This document shows, one piece after another, positions 9,029 to 18,203 of a stretch of 64,000 bases of DNA (within the stretch, counting starts at the first letter, position 1; the number at the start of each line of letters is the position of its first letter). The stretch is taken from contig NZ_CP061299.1 of NCBI RefSeq assembly GCF_018687615.1, forward strand, positions 682,001-746,000, given 5' to 3'. The stretch is from Polynucleobacter sp. MWH-CaK5 (GTDB lineage Bacteria; Pseudomonadota; Gammaproteobacteria; Burkholderiales; Burkholderiaceae). Under the pieces are notes generated by a model, which worked only from the letters and a program-made list of their open reading frames with translations, had not been told where the DNA came from and ran no database searches. The position numbers were made by a program, and so were the translations under genes.

Positions 9029-11125
9029 CTACATCAAGCGTTTAAATGGCGGCAAGCCCGCTAGTATTTTTTTGCCATAAGGTTTGGTTTTCAATCGTTT
9101 ATCTAAAACGATGATGGTGGCGTGGTCAGTTTCAGTTCTGATGCCACGTCCCACCCATTGTTGCAACTTCAAAGCCACCGCAGGAACGCTGATTTCGTAA
9201 AAAGGATTGCCTTGATTCTTTTCAAGCCATTCTGATTTGGCTTCTTCAACCGGTGAATCGGGTGGTGCAAATGGTAATTTGGTGATCAAGACGGTCTCAC
9301 ATAATTTTCCAGGAAGATCCAAGCCTTCACCAAAGCTCTGCATGCCAAATAAGATGCTGCGATGACCATCCTTGATGCGTGACTCATGCTGGCTAATCAA
9401 TTTATTGCGAGGCATATCACCCTGCATCAAGACATCTTGTAAAAAATCATCAGGCAAGTCTTCGTGAACTTGTTTCATTTGCTTTTTGGATGTGAACAAT
9501 ACCAAGGCGCCATGCTTCAAATCTTTTAGCTGCTTTGGAATTTCATCAGAAAGTTCATCCGTGTGTCCTTGGGCGTTCGCAGTGGGGCAGTTGATCATTT
9601 CTGGAACGATGAAAGTGCCTTGCTGCTCGTAATTGAACGGGGATTCTGCTTCTAATGTATTTGTCTTTGGAAACCAGTTCAAGCCACTTTGATTTAAGAA
9701 GTATTGAAAGTCACCCATGGTTCTCAGTGTTGCAGAGGTTAGGACGGCCGCGGAACTGGTGGACCACAATGTCTGAGCTAAATTTTGAGCGGCACTGATA
9801 GGAGAGGCGTGAAGCTTGAAGTCAAAGGTAGAACCTAGGTCTTGCCACTCCACCCATTTGGCGATTGGAGGGTTGGCATCTGCTTGCATCAAATGCCAAG
9901 TGTTCGATAGATTTTCAGTTTTAGATTGATAACTGCCGATTTCTAAAATTGCAGGGCTGAAGGAATCTTTATCTATGCTGTTATTTCTTTGATCGTTGAG
10001 TTGTTGCAAAATTTTACCGATCCGATTATTCAGCGAGATCGCCAGTGGCCCAATGGTTTCTGCATAACTTGAGAATTCAGGGCTTAGTTCGCCATTTTTA
10101 AAGCGATGGATCGCTTGCTCATGAGTCACAAAGTTGGCCAACCTCAATGAGTTGATCATTTGCTTGGTGTGCATGATCAAGTCTTCAACATGAGCATGAA
10201 CCTCTTCCACAGTTTTTCCTGAAGAGTCTGGCAAAAGAGCGTCTGCGCGCAAAACTGCGGCCATGATTTTTTCTAACCATCTGGTGCTGGCAATTAATCC
10301 TACAGATGAAGCAAAGTGCTTGATACCAACTTGAGGAAGATTATGGGCTTCATCAAAGATATAAAGCGTTTCTGATGGATCTGGAAGAATCTTTGAGCCC
10401 GAGGCAATCGTTGAAATCACCAAATCATGGTTGGCGATGATCACATCTGCTTTGACCAAATCACGTCTGGCATTGAAATAAGGGCAGACATTGAAGCGTT
10501 GGCAATGCCTGCCCAAGCAAGAGCTTCTTTCTGCAGCAATTCTGGGCCACATGCTGTCAGTGATTTCTGGTGGAGCAGTATCTTTGTCGCCATTCCATGA
10601 GCCATCATTTAAGCTAATCAGGGCATCTGCAAAACTATCTTTATCTTGTTCTTTTGGTGGACCGTCCCAGTTGGCGTCTTCAAAAAGAGCTGTTTGCTTG
10701 GTTTTGCCGCTGACTTGTTCTAAGCGGATATTGCACACATAACGACTACGACCTTTGGCCAGGGCATATTCAAAAGAGATGGGTGATAAATCTGCCAAAT
10801 TAGGCAAATCTTTTTGCATTAGCTGCTCTTGCAGTGCGACTGTCCCGGTACTGATGATCACGCGCTTGTTGAGTAGCTTGCTGAAGACAATGGCTGGAAT
10901 CAGATAGCCAAGTGTTTTACCCACGCCGGTTTTGCCTTCAACCACCAATATATTGTCACCATCTCGGACGTCTTTAGGGCTTTTGGCTTGGCTCAAGGTT
11001 TGAGCAATGTGGGCAAACATTTGTTCTTGGCCCACTCGAGTCTTAAAGCCTGGCCAATTTGCTTGAACGGCTTGGTAAAACTCTTGGATTTTTTCCTGGA
11101 TGTCTTTGAGGTTCTCGTTACTCAC
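9029..11125 (-). CDS. ATP-dependent DNA helicase, DinG/YoaA (XPD-like) family
   Basis: A superfamily 2 helicase of 698 residues, likely 5'-3' and involved in DNA repair or R-loop removal. Walker A is GKTGVGKT (residues 64-71) and the DEAH box is at 258-261. Four cysteines at 131, 203, 208 and 214 (C-x71-C-x4-C-x5-C) make the XPD-type iron-sulfur cluster site. The C-terminal QQWVGRGIRTE is motif VI. It starts at a GTG whose bases overlap the stop codon of the upstream GIY-YIG gene (GTGA), which suggests translational coupling. The size and cysteine pattern are closer to YoaA than to DnaE-linked DinG fusions. Confidence 0.9.
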   Translation of the reverse strand: MSNENLKDIQEKIQEFYQAVQANWPGFKTRVGQEQMFAHIAQTLSQAKSPKDVRDGDNILVVEGKTGVGKTLGYLIPAIVFSKLLNKRVIISTGTVALQEQLMQKDLPNLADLSPISFEYALAKGRSRYVCNIRLEQVSGKTKQTALFEDANWDGPPKEQDKDSFADALISLNDGSWNGDKDTAPPEITDSMWPRIAAERSSCLGRHCQRFNVCPYFNARRDLVKADVIIANHDLVISTIASGSKILPDPSETLYIFDEAHNLPQVGIKHFASSVGLIASTRWLEKIMAAVLRADALLPDSSGKTVEEVHAHVEDLIMHTKQMINSLRLANFVTHEQAIHRFKNGELSPEFSSYAETIGPLAISLNNRIGKILQQLNDQRNNSIDKDSFSPAILEIGSYQSKTENLSNTWHLMQADANPPIAKWVEWQDLGSTFDFKLHASPISAAQNLAQTLWSTSSAAVLTSATLRTMGDFQYFLNQSGLNWFPKTNTLEAESPFNYEQQGTFIVPEMINCPTANAQGHTDELSDEIPKQLKDLKHGALVLFTSKKQMKQVHEDLPDDFLQDVLMQGDMPRNKLISQHESRIKDGHRSILFGMQSFGEGLDLPGKLCETVLITKLPFAPPDSPVEEAKSEWLEKNQGNPFYEISVPAVALKLQQWVGRGIRTETDHATIIVLDKRLKTKPYGKKILAGLPPFKRLM

Positions 11126-11361
11126 GCAAAAAATCCTGGTTTGAGGTTTTTAGGGAGTTTTTTGATCTGGCTTTCAGCTTTGGAGGCCTCAGAACGATTT
11201 TCAAAAGCCTGCTGGGCAATCAATCTGACGGGGCTTCTACCACGGGTATATTTGGCGCCAGTGCCGTTGTTATGAGCGTTGATACGGTTCTCCAGGTCAT
11301 TGGTGATGCCAGCGTAGTAGCTTCCATCAGAACATTCCAAGAGATATAAACACCATGACAT
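11122..11361 (-). CDS. GIY-YIG nuclease domain protein (YhbQ/UPF0213 type)
   Basis: A single small GIY-YIG domain of 79 residues. CLYLLECSDGSYYAGITNDLENR supplies the two-strand core and the conserved Arg-containing helix, and ARYTRGR-like residues (KYTRGRSPV) follow. The catalytic Glu region is SEASKAESQIKKL. Proteins of this group act on branched or damaged DNA in some species, but many are unstudied. It overlaps the DinG-like helicase by 4 bases, and this pairing with a helicase supports a repair role by inference only. Confidence 0.9.
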   Translation of the reverse strand: MSWCLYLLECSDGSYYAGITNDLENRINAHNNGTGAKYTRGRSPVRLIAQQAFENRSEASKAESQIKKLPKNLKPGFFA

Positions 11362-11401
11362 CCCTCTATGATAAAGCCAGCAATTTATTTGATCTAAATC
11401 A

Positions 11402-11429
11402 CTTGAAATTTAGGCATATGTACCCACAT
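11402..11429 (+). promoter_or_regulatory. Sigma32-type heat-shock promoter of clpB
   Basis: CTTGAAA at 11402-11408 is a perfect -35 element. After a 13-base spacer, ACCCACAT at 11422-11429 matches the CCCCATNT -10 element at all but two defined positions. Transcription would start near 11436, giving a leader of about 20 bases with the GGGAG ribosome site at 11446-11450. The matching chaperone gene downstream supports the call. Confidence 0.75.
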
Positions 11430-11456
11430 ACTGAACATAGATAATGGGAGATATCC

Positions 11457-14051
11457 ATGAGATTAGATAAATTAACCAGTAAATTCCAAGAAGCTCTGGG
11501 CGAAGCCCAAAGCCTGGCTTTGAACGCTGATAACCAATACATCGAGTCCGAGCATGTCCTATTGGCGATGTTGCAGCAATCTGATAGCACCGCTAAATCA
11601 CTCATTAACCGAACCGGTGGTAACGCCCTTGCTTTGGAAAAGGCATGCCAAGCTTTGCTTGCTAAGTTACCTCAAGTGCAGGGCACGGGGGGTGATGTTC
11701 AAATTGGCCGCTCTTTGGCTGCACATTTGAACTTAACTGAAAAGGAAGCTACCAAGCGTGGCGATGATTTCATTGCAGGCGAACTTTTCTTATTGGTCTT
11801 AAGTGACGATAAGGATGACCTTGGTAAGGCGATCAAGGCTGCTGGTATTACCCGTAAAACTTTAGAAGCTGCCATTGAGGCAGTTCGTGGAGGACAGTCT
11901 GTGAATAGTGCTGATGCTGAAAATCAACGTGAAGCTTTAAAAAAATACACCCTCGATTTAACTGAGCGTGCGCGCTTGGGTAAATTAGATCCTGTCATTG
12001 GTCGCGATGATGAAATTCGTCGCGCGATTCAGATTTTGCAACGCCGTACTAAAAACAACCCAGTTTTGATTGGTGAGCCGGGCGTGGGTAAGACAGCGAT
12101 TGTTGAAGGCTTGGCCCAAAGAATCATTGATGGGGAAGTGCCTGAAACTTTAAAAAATAAACGCGTTTTAGTTTTAGATATGGCCTTACTATTGGCTGGT
12201 GCCAAATACCGCGGAGAATTTGAAGAGCGTCTTAAAGCTGTTTTGAGTGATGTTGCCAAAGATGAAGGACAGACGATTGTTTTCATCGATGAAATACACA
12301 CCATGGTTGGCGCAGGCAAATCTGAAGGTGCCATGGATGCAGGCAATATGCTGAAGCCTGCCTTGGCTCGTGGAGAGTTGCATTGCATTGGTGCCACAAC
12401 ATTGGATGAGTATCGCAAATACATTGAAAAAGATGCAGCATTAGAGCGTCGCTTCCAGAAAGTCATGGTTGGTGAGCCAAGTGTTGAAGACACGATCGCT
12501 ATCTTGCGTGGCTTACAAGAAAAATATGAGTTGCATCACGGTGTAGAAATCACAGATCCTGCAATTGTTGCAGCTGCTGAGTTATCTCATCGATACATCA
12601 CCGATCGCTTCTTGCCAGATAAAGCCATTGATTTGATTGATGAGGCCGCATCTCGCATCAGAATGGAAATTGATTCAAAGCCAGAGGTCATGGATAAGTT
12701 AGATCGTCGCTTGATTCAATTGAAGATTGAACGTGAGGCGGTGAAGAAAGAAAAAGATGAAGCTTCTCAAAAGCGTTTGGCGCTGATCGAAGAAGAGATC
12801 AAGCGTTTGGGCAAAGAGTACGCAGACCTTGAAGAAATCTGGAAAGCAGAAAAGGGCGCTGCTCAGGGCACTGCTTCAATCAAAGAAGAGATTGATAAAG
12901 TTAAATCTGAAATCGTCAAATTACAACGTGATGGCAAGTTAGAAAAAGTTGCTGAACTGCAGTATGGCAAGTTGCCAGAACTGGAAGGTAAATTGAAATC
13001 AGCTGCTGTTGCTGAGGCCAAGGGTTCTACTTCTAAACACAAATTATTGCGCACTCAAGTGGGCGCTGAGGAAATCGCTGAGGTGGTCTCAAGAGCCACA
13101 GGTATTCCTGTATCAAAAATGATGCAAGGTGAGCGTGACAAGTTATTGCAAATGGAAGACTACTTGCACAATCGAGTGATTGGTCAAGAAGAAGCTATTA
13201 CAGCTGTTTCTGATGCTATTCGCCGCTCACGCGCTGGCCTATCTGATGAAGGCAAGCCTTATGGCTCATTCTTGTTCTTGGGCCCAACAGGTGTTGGTAA
13301 GACAGAGCTTTGTAAAGCGCTGGCTGAGTTCTTATTTGACAGTGATGAGCATTTGATTCGCATTGACATGAGTGAATTCATGGAAAAGCACAGTGTGGCT
13401 CGTTTGATTGGTGCGCCTCCAGGATATGTGGGTTACGAAGAGGGTGGTTATTTAACTGAACTCGTTCGTCGCAAACCTTATAGCGTCATCTTGTTGGATG
13501 AGGTTGAGAAGGCTCACCCTGATGTGTTCAACGTCTTGTTGCAGGTCTTGGACGATGGTCGCATGACGGATGGACAAGGTCGTACTGTGGACTTTAAAAA
13601 TACTGTGATCGTGATGACCAGCAATTTAGGTTCGCAAATGATTCAGTCAATGAGTGGCCAGCCACAAGAGAAACTCAAAGAAGCTGTGATGGGCGATGTG
13701 AAAGAGCATTTCCGACCTGAGTTTTTAAATCGTATAGATGAAATGGTTGTGTTCCATGGCTTAGACCAAAAGAACATTGCTGCGATTGCCAAGATTCAGT
13801 TGCAACGCTTGCGTGATCGTTTGGCGAAGATGGACATGTTGCTAGAGGTCAGTGACGCTGCACTTGCACGGGTATCTGAGGCCGGTTATGACCCAGTCTT
13901 TGGGGCAAGACCGCTGAAGAGGGCGATTCAACAATACATTGAAAACCCAGTGGCTCGATTGATTCTGGAAGGCAAGTTTGGTCCTAAAGCCATTGTTCCA
14001 GTAGACGTTGATAAAAATGGGGCATTCATGTTTGATCGGGTTGTCCATTAA
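11457..14051 (+). CDS. clpB: ATP-dependent disaggregase ClpB
   Basis: An Hsp100 AAA+ hexameric disaggregase of 864 residues that works with DnaK to rescue aggregated proteins. It has the N-terminal Clp_N domain (about 1-150). The first nucleotide-binding domain follows, with Walker A GEPGVGKT and Walker B VFIDEIHTMVGAG. A long coiled-coil middle domain (about 400-540, rich in Lys and Glu) separates it from the second domain with GPTGVGKT and VILLDEVEKAHPDVF. The middle domain and the length separate ClpB from ClpA and ClpC. GGGAG lies 6 bases before the ATG. The promoter in front is of the heat-shock class. Confidence 0.97.
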   Translation: MRLDKLTSKFQEALGEAQSLALNADNQYIESEHVLLAMLQQSDSTAKSLINRTGGNALALEKACQALLAKLPQVQGTGGDVQIGRSLAAHLNLTEKEATKRGDDFIAGELFLLVLSDDKDDLGKAIKAAGITRKTLEAAIEAVRGGQSVNSADAENQREALKKYTLDLTERARLGKLDPVIGRDDEIRRAIQILQRRTKNNPVLIGEPGVGKTAIVEGLAQRIIDGEVPETLKNKRVLVLDMALLLAGAKYRGEFEERLKAVLSDVAKDEGQTIVFIDEIHTMVGAGKSEGAMDAGNMLKPALARGELHCIGATTLDEYRKYIEKDAALERRFQKVMVGEPSVEDTIAILRGLQEKYELHHGVEITDPAIVAAAELSHRYITDRFLPDKAIDLIDEAASRIRMEIDSKPEVMDKLDRRLIQLKIEREAVKKEKDEASQKRLALIEEEIKRLGKEYADLEEIWKAEKGAAQGTASIKEEIDKVKSEIVKLQRDGKLEKVAELQYGKLPELEGKLKSAAVAEAKGSTSKHKLLRTQVGAEEIAEVVSRATGIPVSKMMQGERDKLLQMEDYLHNRVIGQEEAITAVSDAIRRSRAGLSDEGKPYGSFLFLGPTGVGKTELCKALAEFLFDSDEHLIRIDMSEFMEKHSVARLIGAPPGYVGYEEGGYLTELVRRKPYSVILLDEVEKAHPDVFNVLLQVLDDGRMTDGQGRTVDFKNTVIVMTSNLGSQMIQSMSGQPQEKLKEAVMGDVKEHFRPEFLNRIDEMVVFHGLDQKNIAAIAKIQLQRLRDRLAKMDMLLEVSDAALARVSEAGYDPVFGARPLKRAIQQYIENPVARLILEGKFGPKAIVPVDVDKNGAFMFDRVVH

Positions 14052-14112
14052 GCTAACCCCAGGCTCTAAGCAAAATCTAGCAGCCTGATTCAATCAGTAG
14101 TAACATCGGCCA

Positions 14113-15324
14113 ATGACTATTCGCAGAGACGCGGAGGTTATTGGCCTTGTCAGTGTGGCCCATGGCACCTCCCATTTTTATCACTTAATTCTTGCGCCAT
14201 TATTTCCATGGTTGAAAGTTGAATTCGGGCTCAGTTACGCTGAGCTTGGATTCTTGATGACCATGTTCTTCATCGTCTCAACCATCATGCAAGCTGCTGC
14301 TGGTTTTTGGGTTGATCATTCAGGCCCTTTAAAAGTTCTTTTCTTCGGTGTTGCCATGTTGGCTATTTCAGCCATTGTCTTGTCCTTTTCAAGTGGCTAT
14401 TGGAGCTTGTTATTTGGTGCTTGCTTAGCAGGTCTTGGCAACGGTGTATTTCATCCGGCTGATTACACCTTGATCAATCGTCGAGTTTCACCAGAGCGAG
14501 TCGCTCATGCTTATTCAATGCATGGAGTTTCAGGGGCTCTTGGTTGGGCTGCTTCGCCAGCAGTACTGGTAGCCGTCACCACCTTTGCTGGTTGGCGCCA
14601 AGCCTTGTTGGTTGCGTCAGCGATTGCCTTTGTGATGTTGGCTGTTCTCTACTGGAGACGTCATGTCTTGATGGGCTCTCAAGAACAGCGTGATCTTGAA
14701 GAGACCGCCAGAAAAAATTCATCCGCACTGTCTTTTGATTATTTGAAGTTGCCGATGGTGTGGATGTGTTGGGGATTTTTCTTTTTAAGTGCTTTGGCTT
14801 TGAGTGGCGTGCAAAGTTTCGCGCCAACGGCCATGCAGTTGCTTTATGACTTACCCATTGCATTGACCACTACCGCGTATTCATCTTATATGTTGGCCAG
14901 TGCTGGTGGTATGTTCCTTGGTGGCTTTGTGGCAACTCGAGCACGCTTCCCAGAGAGAGTCATCGCGATTGGTTTTATTTTAGGTAGTTCTATTTCAGTT
15001 CTGATTGCCATGACTGTGGTGTCAGGTTCGACCATGATGAGTTTGTTCACCGTGATGGGTTTTTGCGTGGGCATTGCTGGACCATCAAGAGACTTGATGA
15101 TTCGTTCAGCGACTCCGAAAGAGGCTTCTGGCCGGGTCTTTGGCACTGTTTATTCAGGTCTTGATTCAGGTTTGGCGATTGGTCCATTGATGTTTGGTTT
15201 ATTGATGGACTGGAAGTTGGTGCCAGGAGTTTTCATCTTGATTGCTGCATTTTTAATGATGGCCTTGCTCACTGCCTACCGGGTAGGTGAAAATAATCGC
15301 TCTGTAGAATTAAAAAACGCTTAA
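14113..15324 (+). CDS. Major facilitator superfamily transporter
   Basis: A predicted inner membrane transporter of 403 residues with about 12 hydrophobic segments. The N-terminus contains AHGTSHFYHLILAPLFPWLK before a short cytoplasmic loop (GFWVDHSGP), and a hydrophilic central loop follows RRHVLMGSQEQRDLEE. The pattern fits MFS. The substrate cannot be read from the sequence; some relatives are annotated as drug or monocarboxylate exporters. An RraA-family gene starts 20 bases downstream and is likely co-transcribed. Confidence 0.85.
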   Translation: MTIRRDAEVIGLVSVAHGTSHFYHLILAPLFPWLKVEFGLSYAELGFLMTMFFIVSTIMQAAAGFWVDHSGPLKVLFFGVAMLAISAIVLSFSSGYWSLLFGACLAGLGNGVFHPADYTLINRRVSPERVAHAYSMHGVSGALGWAASPAVLVAVTTFAGWRQALLVASAIAFVMLAVLYWRRHVLMGSQEQRDLEETARKNSSALSFDYLKLPMVWMCWGFFFLSALALSGVQSFAPTAMQLLYDLPIALTTTAYSSYMLASAGGMFLGGFVATRARFPERVIAIGFILGSSISVLIAMTVVSGSTMMSLFTVMGFCVGIAGPSRDLMIRSATPKEASGRVFGTVYSGLDSGLAIGPLMFGLLMDWKLVPGVFILIAAFLMMALLTAYRVGENNRSVELKNA

Positions 15325-15344
15325 AGATATTTTTGGAGAGAGCC

Positions 15345-15839
15345 ATGAGTTTTGCCACCACTGATCTATGTGATGCTAATGAAGATTTGATTGCAACTGG
15401 AGTCCTGCGTGTTTGTGCACCCGGTTTTCGTGCATTTGGTGGCTTATCTAAGTTCAAGGGTCCAGCAGTCACTCTCAAGGTGTTTGAAGACAATACCTGG
15501 GTCAGAACTATCCTAGATGAGCCTGGTCAGGGAAGGGTATTGGTCATCGACGGTGGTGGCTCTATGCGTTGCGCCTTGGTTGGCGGTAATTTAGGTGTAT
15601 TGGCAGAGAAAAATAACTGGGCAGGCATTCTGGTCAATGGCTGCGTGCGTGACACATTGGAGCTGGCCCAAGCCAAAGTGGGCATCAATGCGTTGGCCGT
15701 TCATCCGCAGAAAAGCGTCAAACGCAATGTGGGTGAGCGTGACCTGACCATTGATATGGCAGGCACAACGGTCAAACCTGGCGACATGATTTATGTGGAT
15801 CAGGATGGGGTATTGGTTGCAGACAGACCCCTTGATTAA
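15345..15839 (+). CDS. rraA: RraA family protein (RNase E regulator or HMG/CHA aldolase-like)
   Basis: This 164-residue protein has the RraA/demethylmenaquinone methyltransferase-like fold, with FKGPAVTLKVFEDN, GRVLVIDGGGSMRCALVGGNLG and WAGILVNGCVRDTLEL in order. E. coli RraA inhibits RNase E, while related proteins are metal-dependent 4-hydroxy-4-methyl-2-oxoglutarate aldolases. The conserved Arg-Asp of NGCVRD is shared by both groups, so the choice remains open. The ATG at 15345 has a GGAGAG site just upstream and is preferred to the TTG at 15333. It follows the MFS gene closely. Confidence 0.88.
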   Translation: MSFATTDLCDANEDLIATGVLRVCAPGFRAFGGLSKFKGPAVTLKVFEDNTWVRTILDEPGQGRVLVIDGGGSMRCALVGGNLGVLAEKNNWAGILVNGCVRDTLELAQAKVGINALAVHPQKSVKRNVGERDLTIDMAGTTVKPGDMIYVDQDGVLVADRPLD

Positions 15840-15999
15840 CTGATTTATGTAAATTTGCTAAGTGTTGCATGTCATTGCAACTGATGATTTAGCATTCCAC
15901 AATATAAAATACATCTCCTAAGTCATTAATTTAATTGGGATATATATTCTTTGTCCTAGTCAAATTAATCCTTGCAATCTTGTTCACAAGTACATACAC

Positions 16000-16047
16000 T
16001 CTTATATAAGACATAAGACACAGCAATTTATATCTATATGTCTTATG
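16000..16047 (+). promoter_or_regulatory. Cluster of ATAAGA half-sites upstream of aceA (putative operator or leader hairpin)
   Basis: TCTTATATAAGA at 16000-16011 is a perfect 12-base palindrome. CATAAGACA at 16012-16020 abuts it and pairs perfectly with TGTCTTATG at 16039-16047 across an 18-base gap. Four copies of the ATAAGA half-site thus occur in 48 bases, ending 34 bases before the aceA start codon. This would suit binding by a dimeric regulator of glyoxylate metabolism, but the regulator is not identifiable here. The rest of the 242-base gap (15840-16081) is AT-rich and shows no gene. Confidence 0.5.
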
Positions 16048-16081
16048 GGCACATATTTTTGTTATTTAACGGGAGAGAAAC

Positions 16082-17380
16082 ATGTCAACACGTCAACAAG
16101 AAATCGATGCATTGCAAAAAGATTGGGATACAAACCCACGTTGGAAAGGTATCAAGCGCGGTTACACAGCAGCTGATGTAGTTCGTCTACGCGGTTCATT
16201 CCAGATTGAGCACACATTGGCTCGTCGTGGCGCTGAAAAACTATGGAACTTGGTTAACAACGAGCCGTACGTTAACTGTTTAGGTGCTTTGACTGGTGGT
16301 CAAGCAATGCAACAGGTTAAAGCTGGCGTTAAGGCAATCTACTTGTCAGGCTGGCAAGTTGCTGCTGATAACAACACATACTCATCAATGTATCCTGATC
16401 AATCTTTGTATCCAGTTGATTCAGTACCTAAGGTTGTTGAGCGTATCAACAATACTTTCCGTCGTGCTGATGAAATCCAGTACTCAAAAGGTATTGAAAA
16501 AGGTGACAAGGGTCACATTGATTGTTTCGCTCCTATCGTTGCTGATGCTGAAGCTGGTTTCGGTGGTGTATTGAACGCATTTGAATTGATGAAGGCCATG
16601 ATCAAGGCTGGTGCTGCTGGTGTTCACTGGGAAGACCAATTGGCTTCAGTGAAGAAGTGTGGTCACATGGGCGGTAAAGTGTTGGTTCCAACACAAGAAG
16701 CTTGCCAAAAGTTGATCGCTGCTCGTATGGCTGCTGACGTTTGTGGCGTACCAACATTGGTGATCGCTCGTACAGATGCTGAAGCTGCTGACTTGTTGAC
16801 ATCAGACTACGATGAAAACGATAAGCCATTCTTGACTGGTGAGCGCACTGCTGAAGGTTTCTACAAGACTAAGAAGGGTATCGATCAAGCGATTTCACGT
16901 GCGATTGCTTATGCTGAATACGCTGACTTGGTATGGTGTGAGACTGGTACACCTGATCTTGAATTTGCTCGCAAGTTTGCTGAAGCAGTTCACGCTAAGC
17001 ACCCAGGCAAGATGTTGGCATACAACTGCTCACCATCATTTAACTGGAAGAAGAACTTGGACGACGCAACAATTGCTAAGTTCCAACGTGAGCTTGGTGC
17101 GATGGGTTACAAATATCAATTCATCACATTGGCTGGTATCCACTCTATGTGGTACAACATGTTTGACTTGGCTCAAGACTACGTTGCACGCGGTATGTCT
17201 GCTTATGTTGAAAAAGTTCAAGAGCCTGAGTTCGCAGCTCGTGATCGTGGTTACACATTCGTATCACACCAGCAAGAAGTTGGTACTGGTTACTTCGACG
17301 AAGTAACAACAGTGATTCAAGGTGGTGCTTCATCTGTAACAGCCTTAACTGGTTCTACAGAAGAAGAGCAGTTCCACTAA
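16082..17380 (+). CDS. aceA: Isocitrate lyase
   Basis: A glyoxylate cycle enzyme of 432 residues that splits isocitrate into glyoxylate and succinate, needed for growth on acetate, fatty acids or stored PHB. The catalytic KKCGH motif lies at residues 191-195 with the active cysteine at 193. The metal site region is PIVADAEAGFGG and the family block AYNCSPSFNW is present. A strong GGGAGAG ribosome site precedes the ATG. Codon use is markedly restricted (GCT, GGT, GTT and ACA predominate), which suggests high expression. The gene is single, with no malate synthase beside it, and ends at a strong terminator. Confidence 0.97.
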   Translation: MSTRQQEIDALQKDWDTNPRWKGIKRGYTAADVVRLRGSFQIEHTLARRGAEKLWNLVNNEPYVNCLGALTGGQAMQQVKAGVKAIYLSGWQVAADNNTYSSMYPDQSLYPVDSVPKVVERINNTFRRADEIQYSKGIEKGDKGHIDCFAPIVADAEAGFGGVLNAFELMKAMIKAGAAGVHWEDQLASVKKCGHMGGKVLVPTQEACQKLIAARMAADVCGVPTLVIARTDAEAADLLTSDYDENDKPFLTGERTAEGFYKTKKGIDQAISRAIAYAEYADLVWCETGTPDLEFARKFAEAVHAKHPGKMLAYNCSPSFNWKKNLDDATIAKFQRELGAMGYKYQFITLAGIHSMWYNMFDLAQDYVARGMSAYVEKVQEPEFAARDRGYTFVSHQQEVGTGYFDEVTTVIQGGASSVTALTGSTEEEQFH

Positions 17381-17418
17381 GCAAGTCATTGATTTGGGCG
17401 TATCCCGCCTGAGTTGAT

Positions 17419-17445
17419 AGCCCGGCCAAAAGCCGGGCTTTTTTA
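17419..17445 (+). terminator. Rho-independent terminator of aceA
   Basis: AGCCCGGC at 17419-17426 pairs perfectly with GCCGGGCT at 17432-17439 around a five-base CAAAA loop. A T run follows directly, within 65 bases of the aceA stop. Confidence 0.92.
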
Positions 17446-17461
17446 TTGCCTAAAATCTTTT

Positions 17462-18121
17462 TTATGACTTATTGGGATAGTCTGTTTGAGCTTCCCAAGA
17501 AGCTTCAATGAAAGCTGGTAATTTCATGCATTCATCAAATACTTGTTGAATCTTTGTGAAGTTACTTAGATCGCAGTTGCTTGCTTTGGCATTCATGATC
17601 TGCGGAATCAAGCACACATCAGCCATACTGATGTCATCACCAAGACAGAATTTTCCTTGGCGTGCTTGTGTTGATAATGTCTTTTCTACGCCAGCGAGTC
17701 CAACTTCAAGCCAGTGTTTAGTCCATGAGCTTTTTTGATCGTCGCTTAGCTTTAATTCTTTGTGCAAGTATTTCATTACCCGCAAATTATTCAAAGGATG
17801 AATGTCGCAAGCAATGTCCATGCTCAAGGCTCTGACCCAAGCTCGCTCCTCAATATTCTTTGGCAACAAGGCGGGTGTTGGATGAACTTCCTCTAAGAAC
17901 TCAATGATGGCCAGTGATTGGCGCAGAACATGAGAGTCATGCTCTAAAACGGGGACCAGATCCTGGGGGTTTTTGGCTGAGTAGCTTGGCAGGTGCTGTT
18001 CGCCGCCTTGCTTTAAAAGGTCCACAGGGATGACCTCATGGCTTAGGTTTTTAAGATTGAGCGCAATTCTGACTCTAAAAGCCGCTGAGCTTCGCCAATA
18101 GCTAAATAATTTGATATCCAT
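17462..18121 (-). CDS. maiA: Maleylacetoacetate isomerase / zeta-class glutathione S-transferase
   Basis: This 219-residue glutathione-dependent enzyme isomerises maleylacetoacetate to fumarylacetoacetate in tyrosine or gentisate breakdown. The N-terminal thioredoxin fold begins KLFSYWRSSAAFRVRIALNLK, containing the zeta-class SSxxxR active-site motif. NPQDLVPVLE and QSLAIIEFLEE form the glutathione-binding edge. A helical C-terminal domain contains GDDISMADVCLIPQ. No other tyrosine-degradation genes lie nearby. A related maleylpyruvate isomerase function is possible. Confidence 0.88.
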   Translation of the reverse strand: MDIKLFSYWRSSAAFRVRIALNLKNLSHEVIPVDLLKQGGEQHLPSYSAKNPQDLVPVLEHDSHVLRQSLAIIEFLEEVHPTPALLPKNIEERAWVRALSMDIACDIHPLNNLRVMKYLHKELKLSDDQKSSWTKHWLEVGLAGVEKTLSTQARQGKFCLGDDISMADVCLIPQIMNAKASNCDLSNFTKIQQVFDECMKLPAFIEASWEAQTDYPNKS

Positions 18122-18203
18122 GAGTCATTCATTGTTTAAGTTTTACTCAGTTTATATCTAGAAAAGGTTTTCGTCTTTATCTGAATTAAGCGAAAATAAG
18201 ACC

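Noticed and set aside
12029..12493. A 154-codon open frame antisense to clpB
   Set aside because: It lies wholly within a clear clpB coding region, has low-complexity Ser/Pro-rich content and no family resemblance.
16839..17306. A 155-codon frame overlapping aceA in another phase
   Set aside because: It arises from the restricted codon use of aceA and its Leu/Thr/Ser-rich product resembles no protein.
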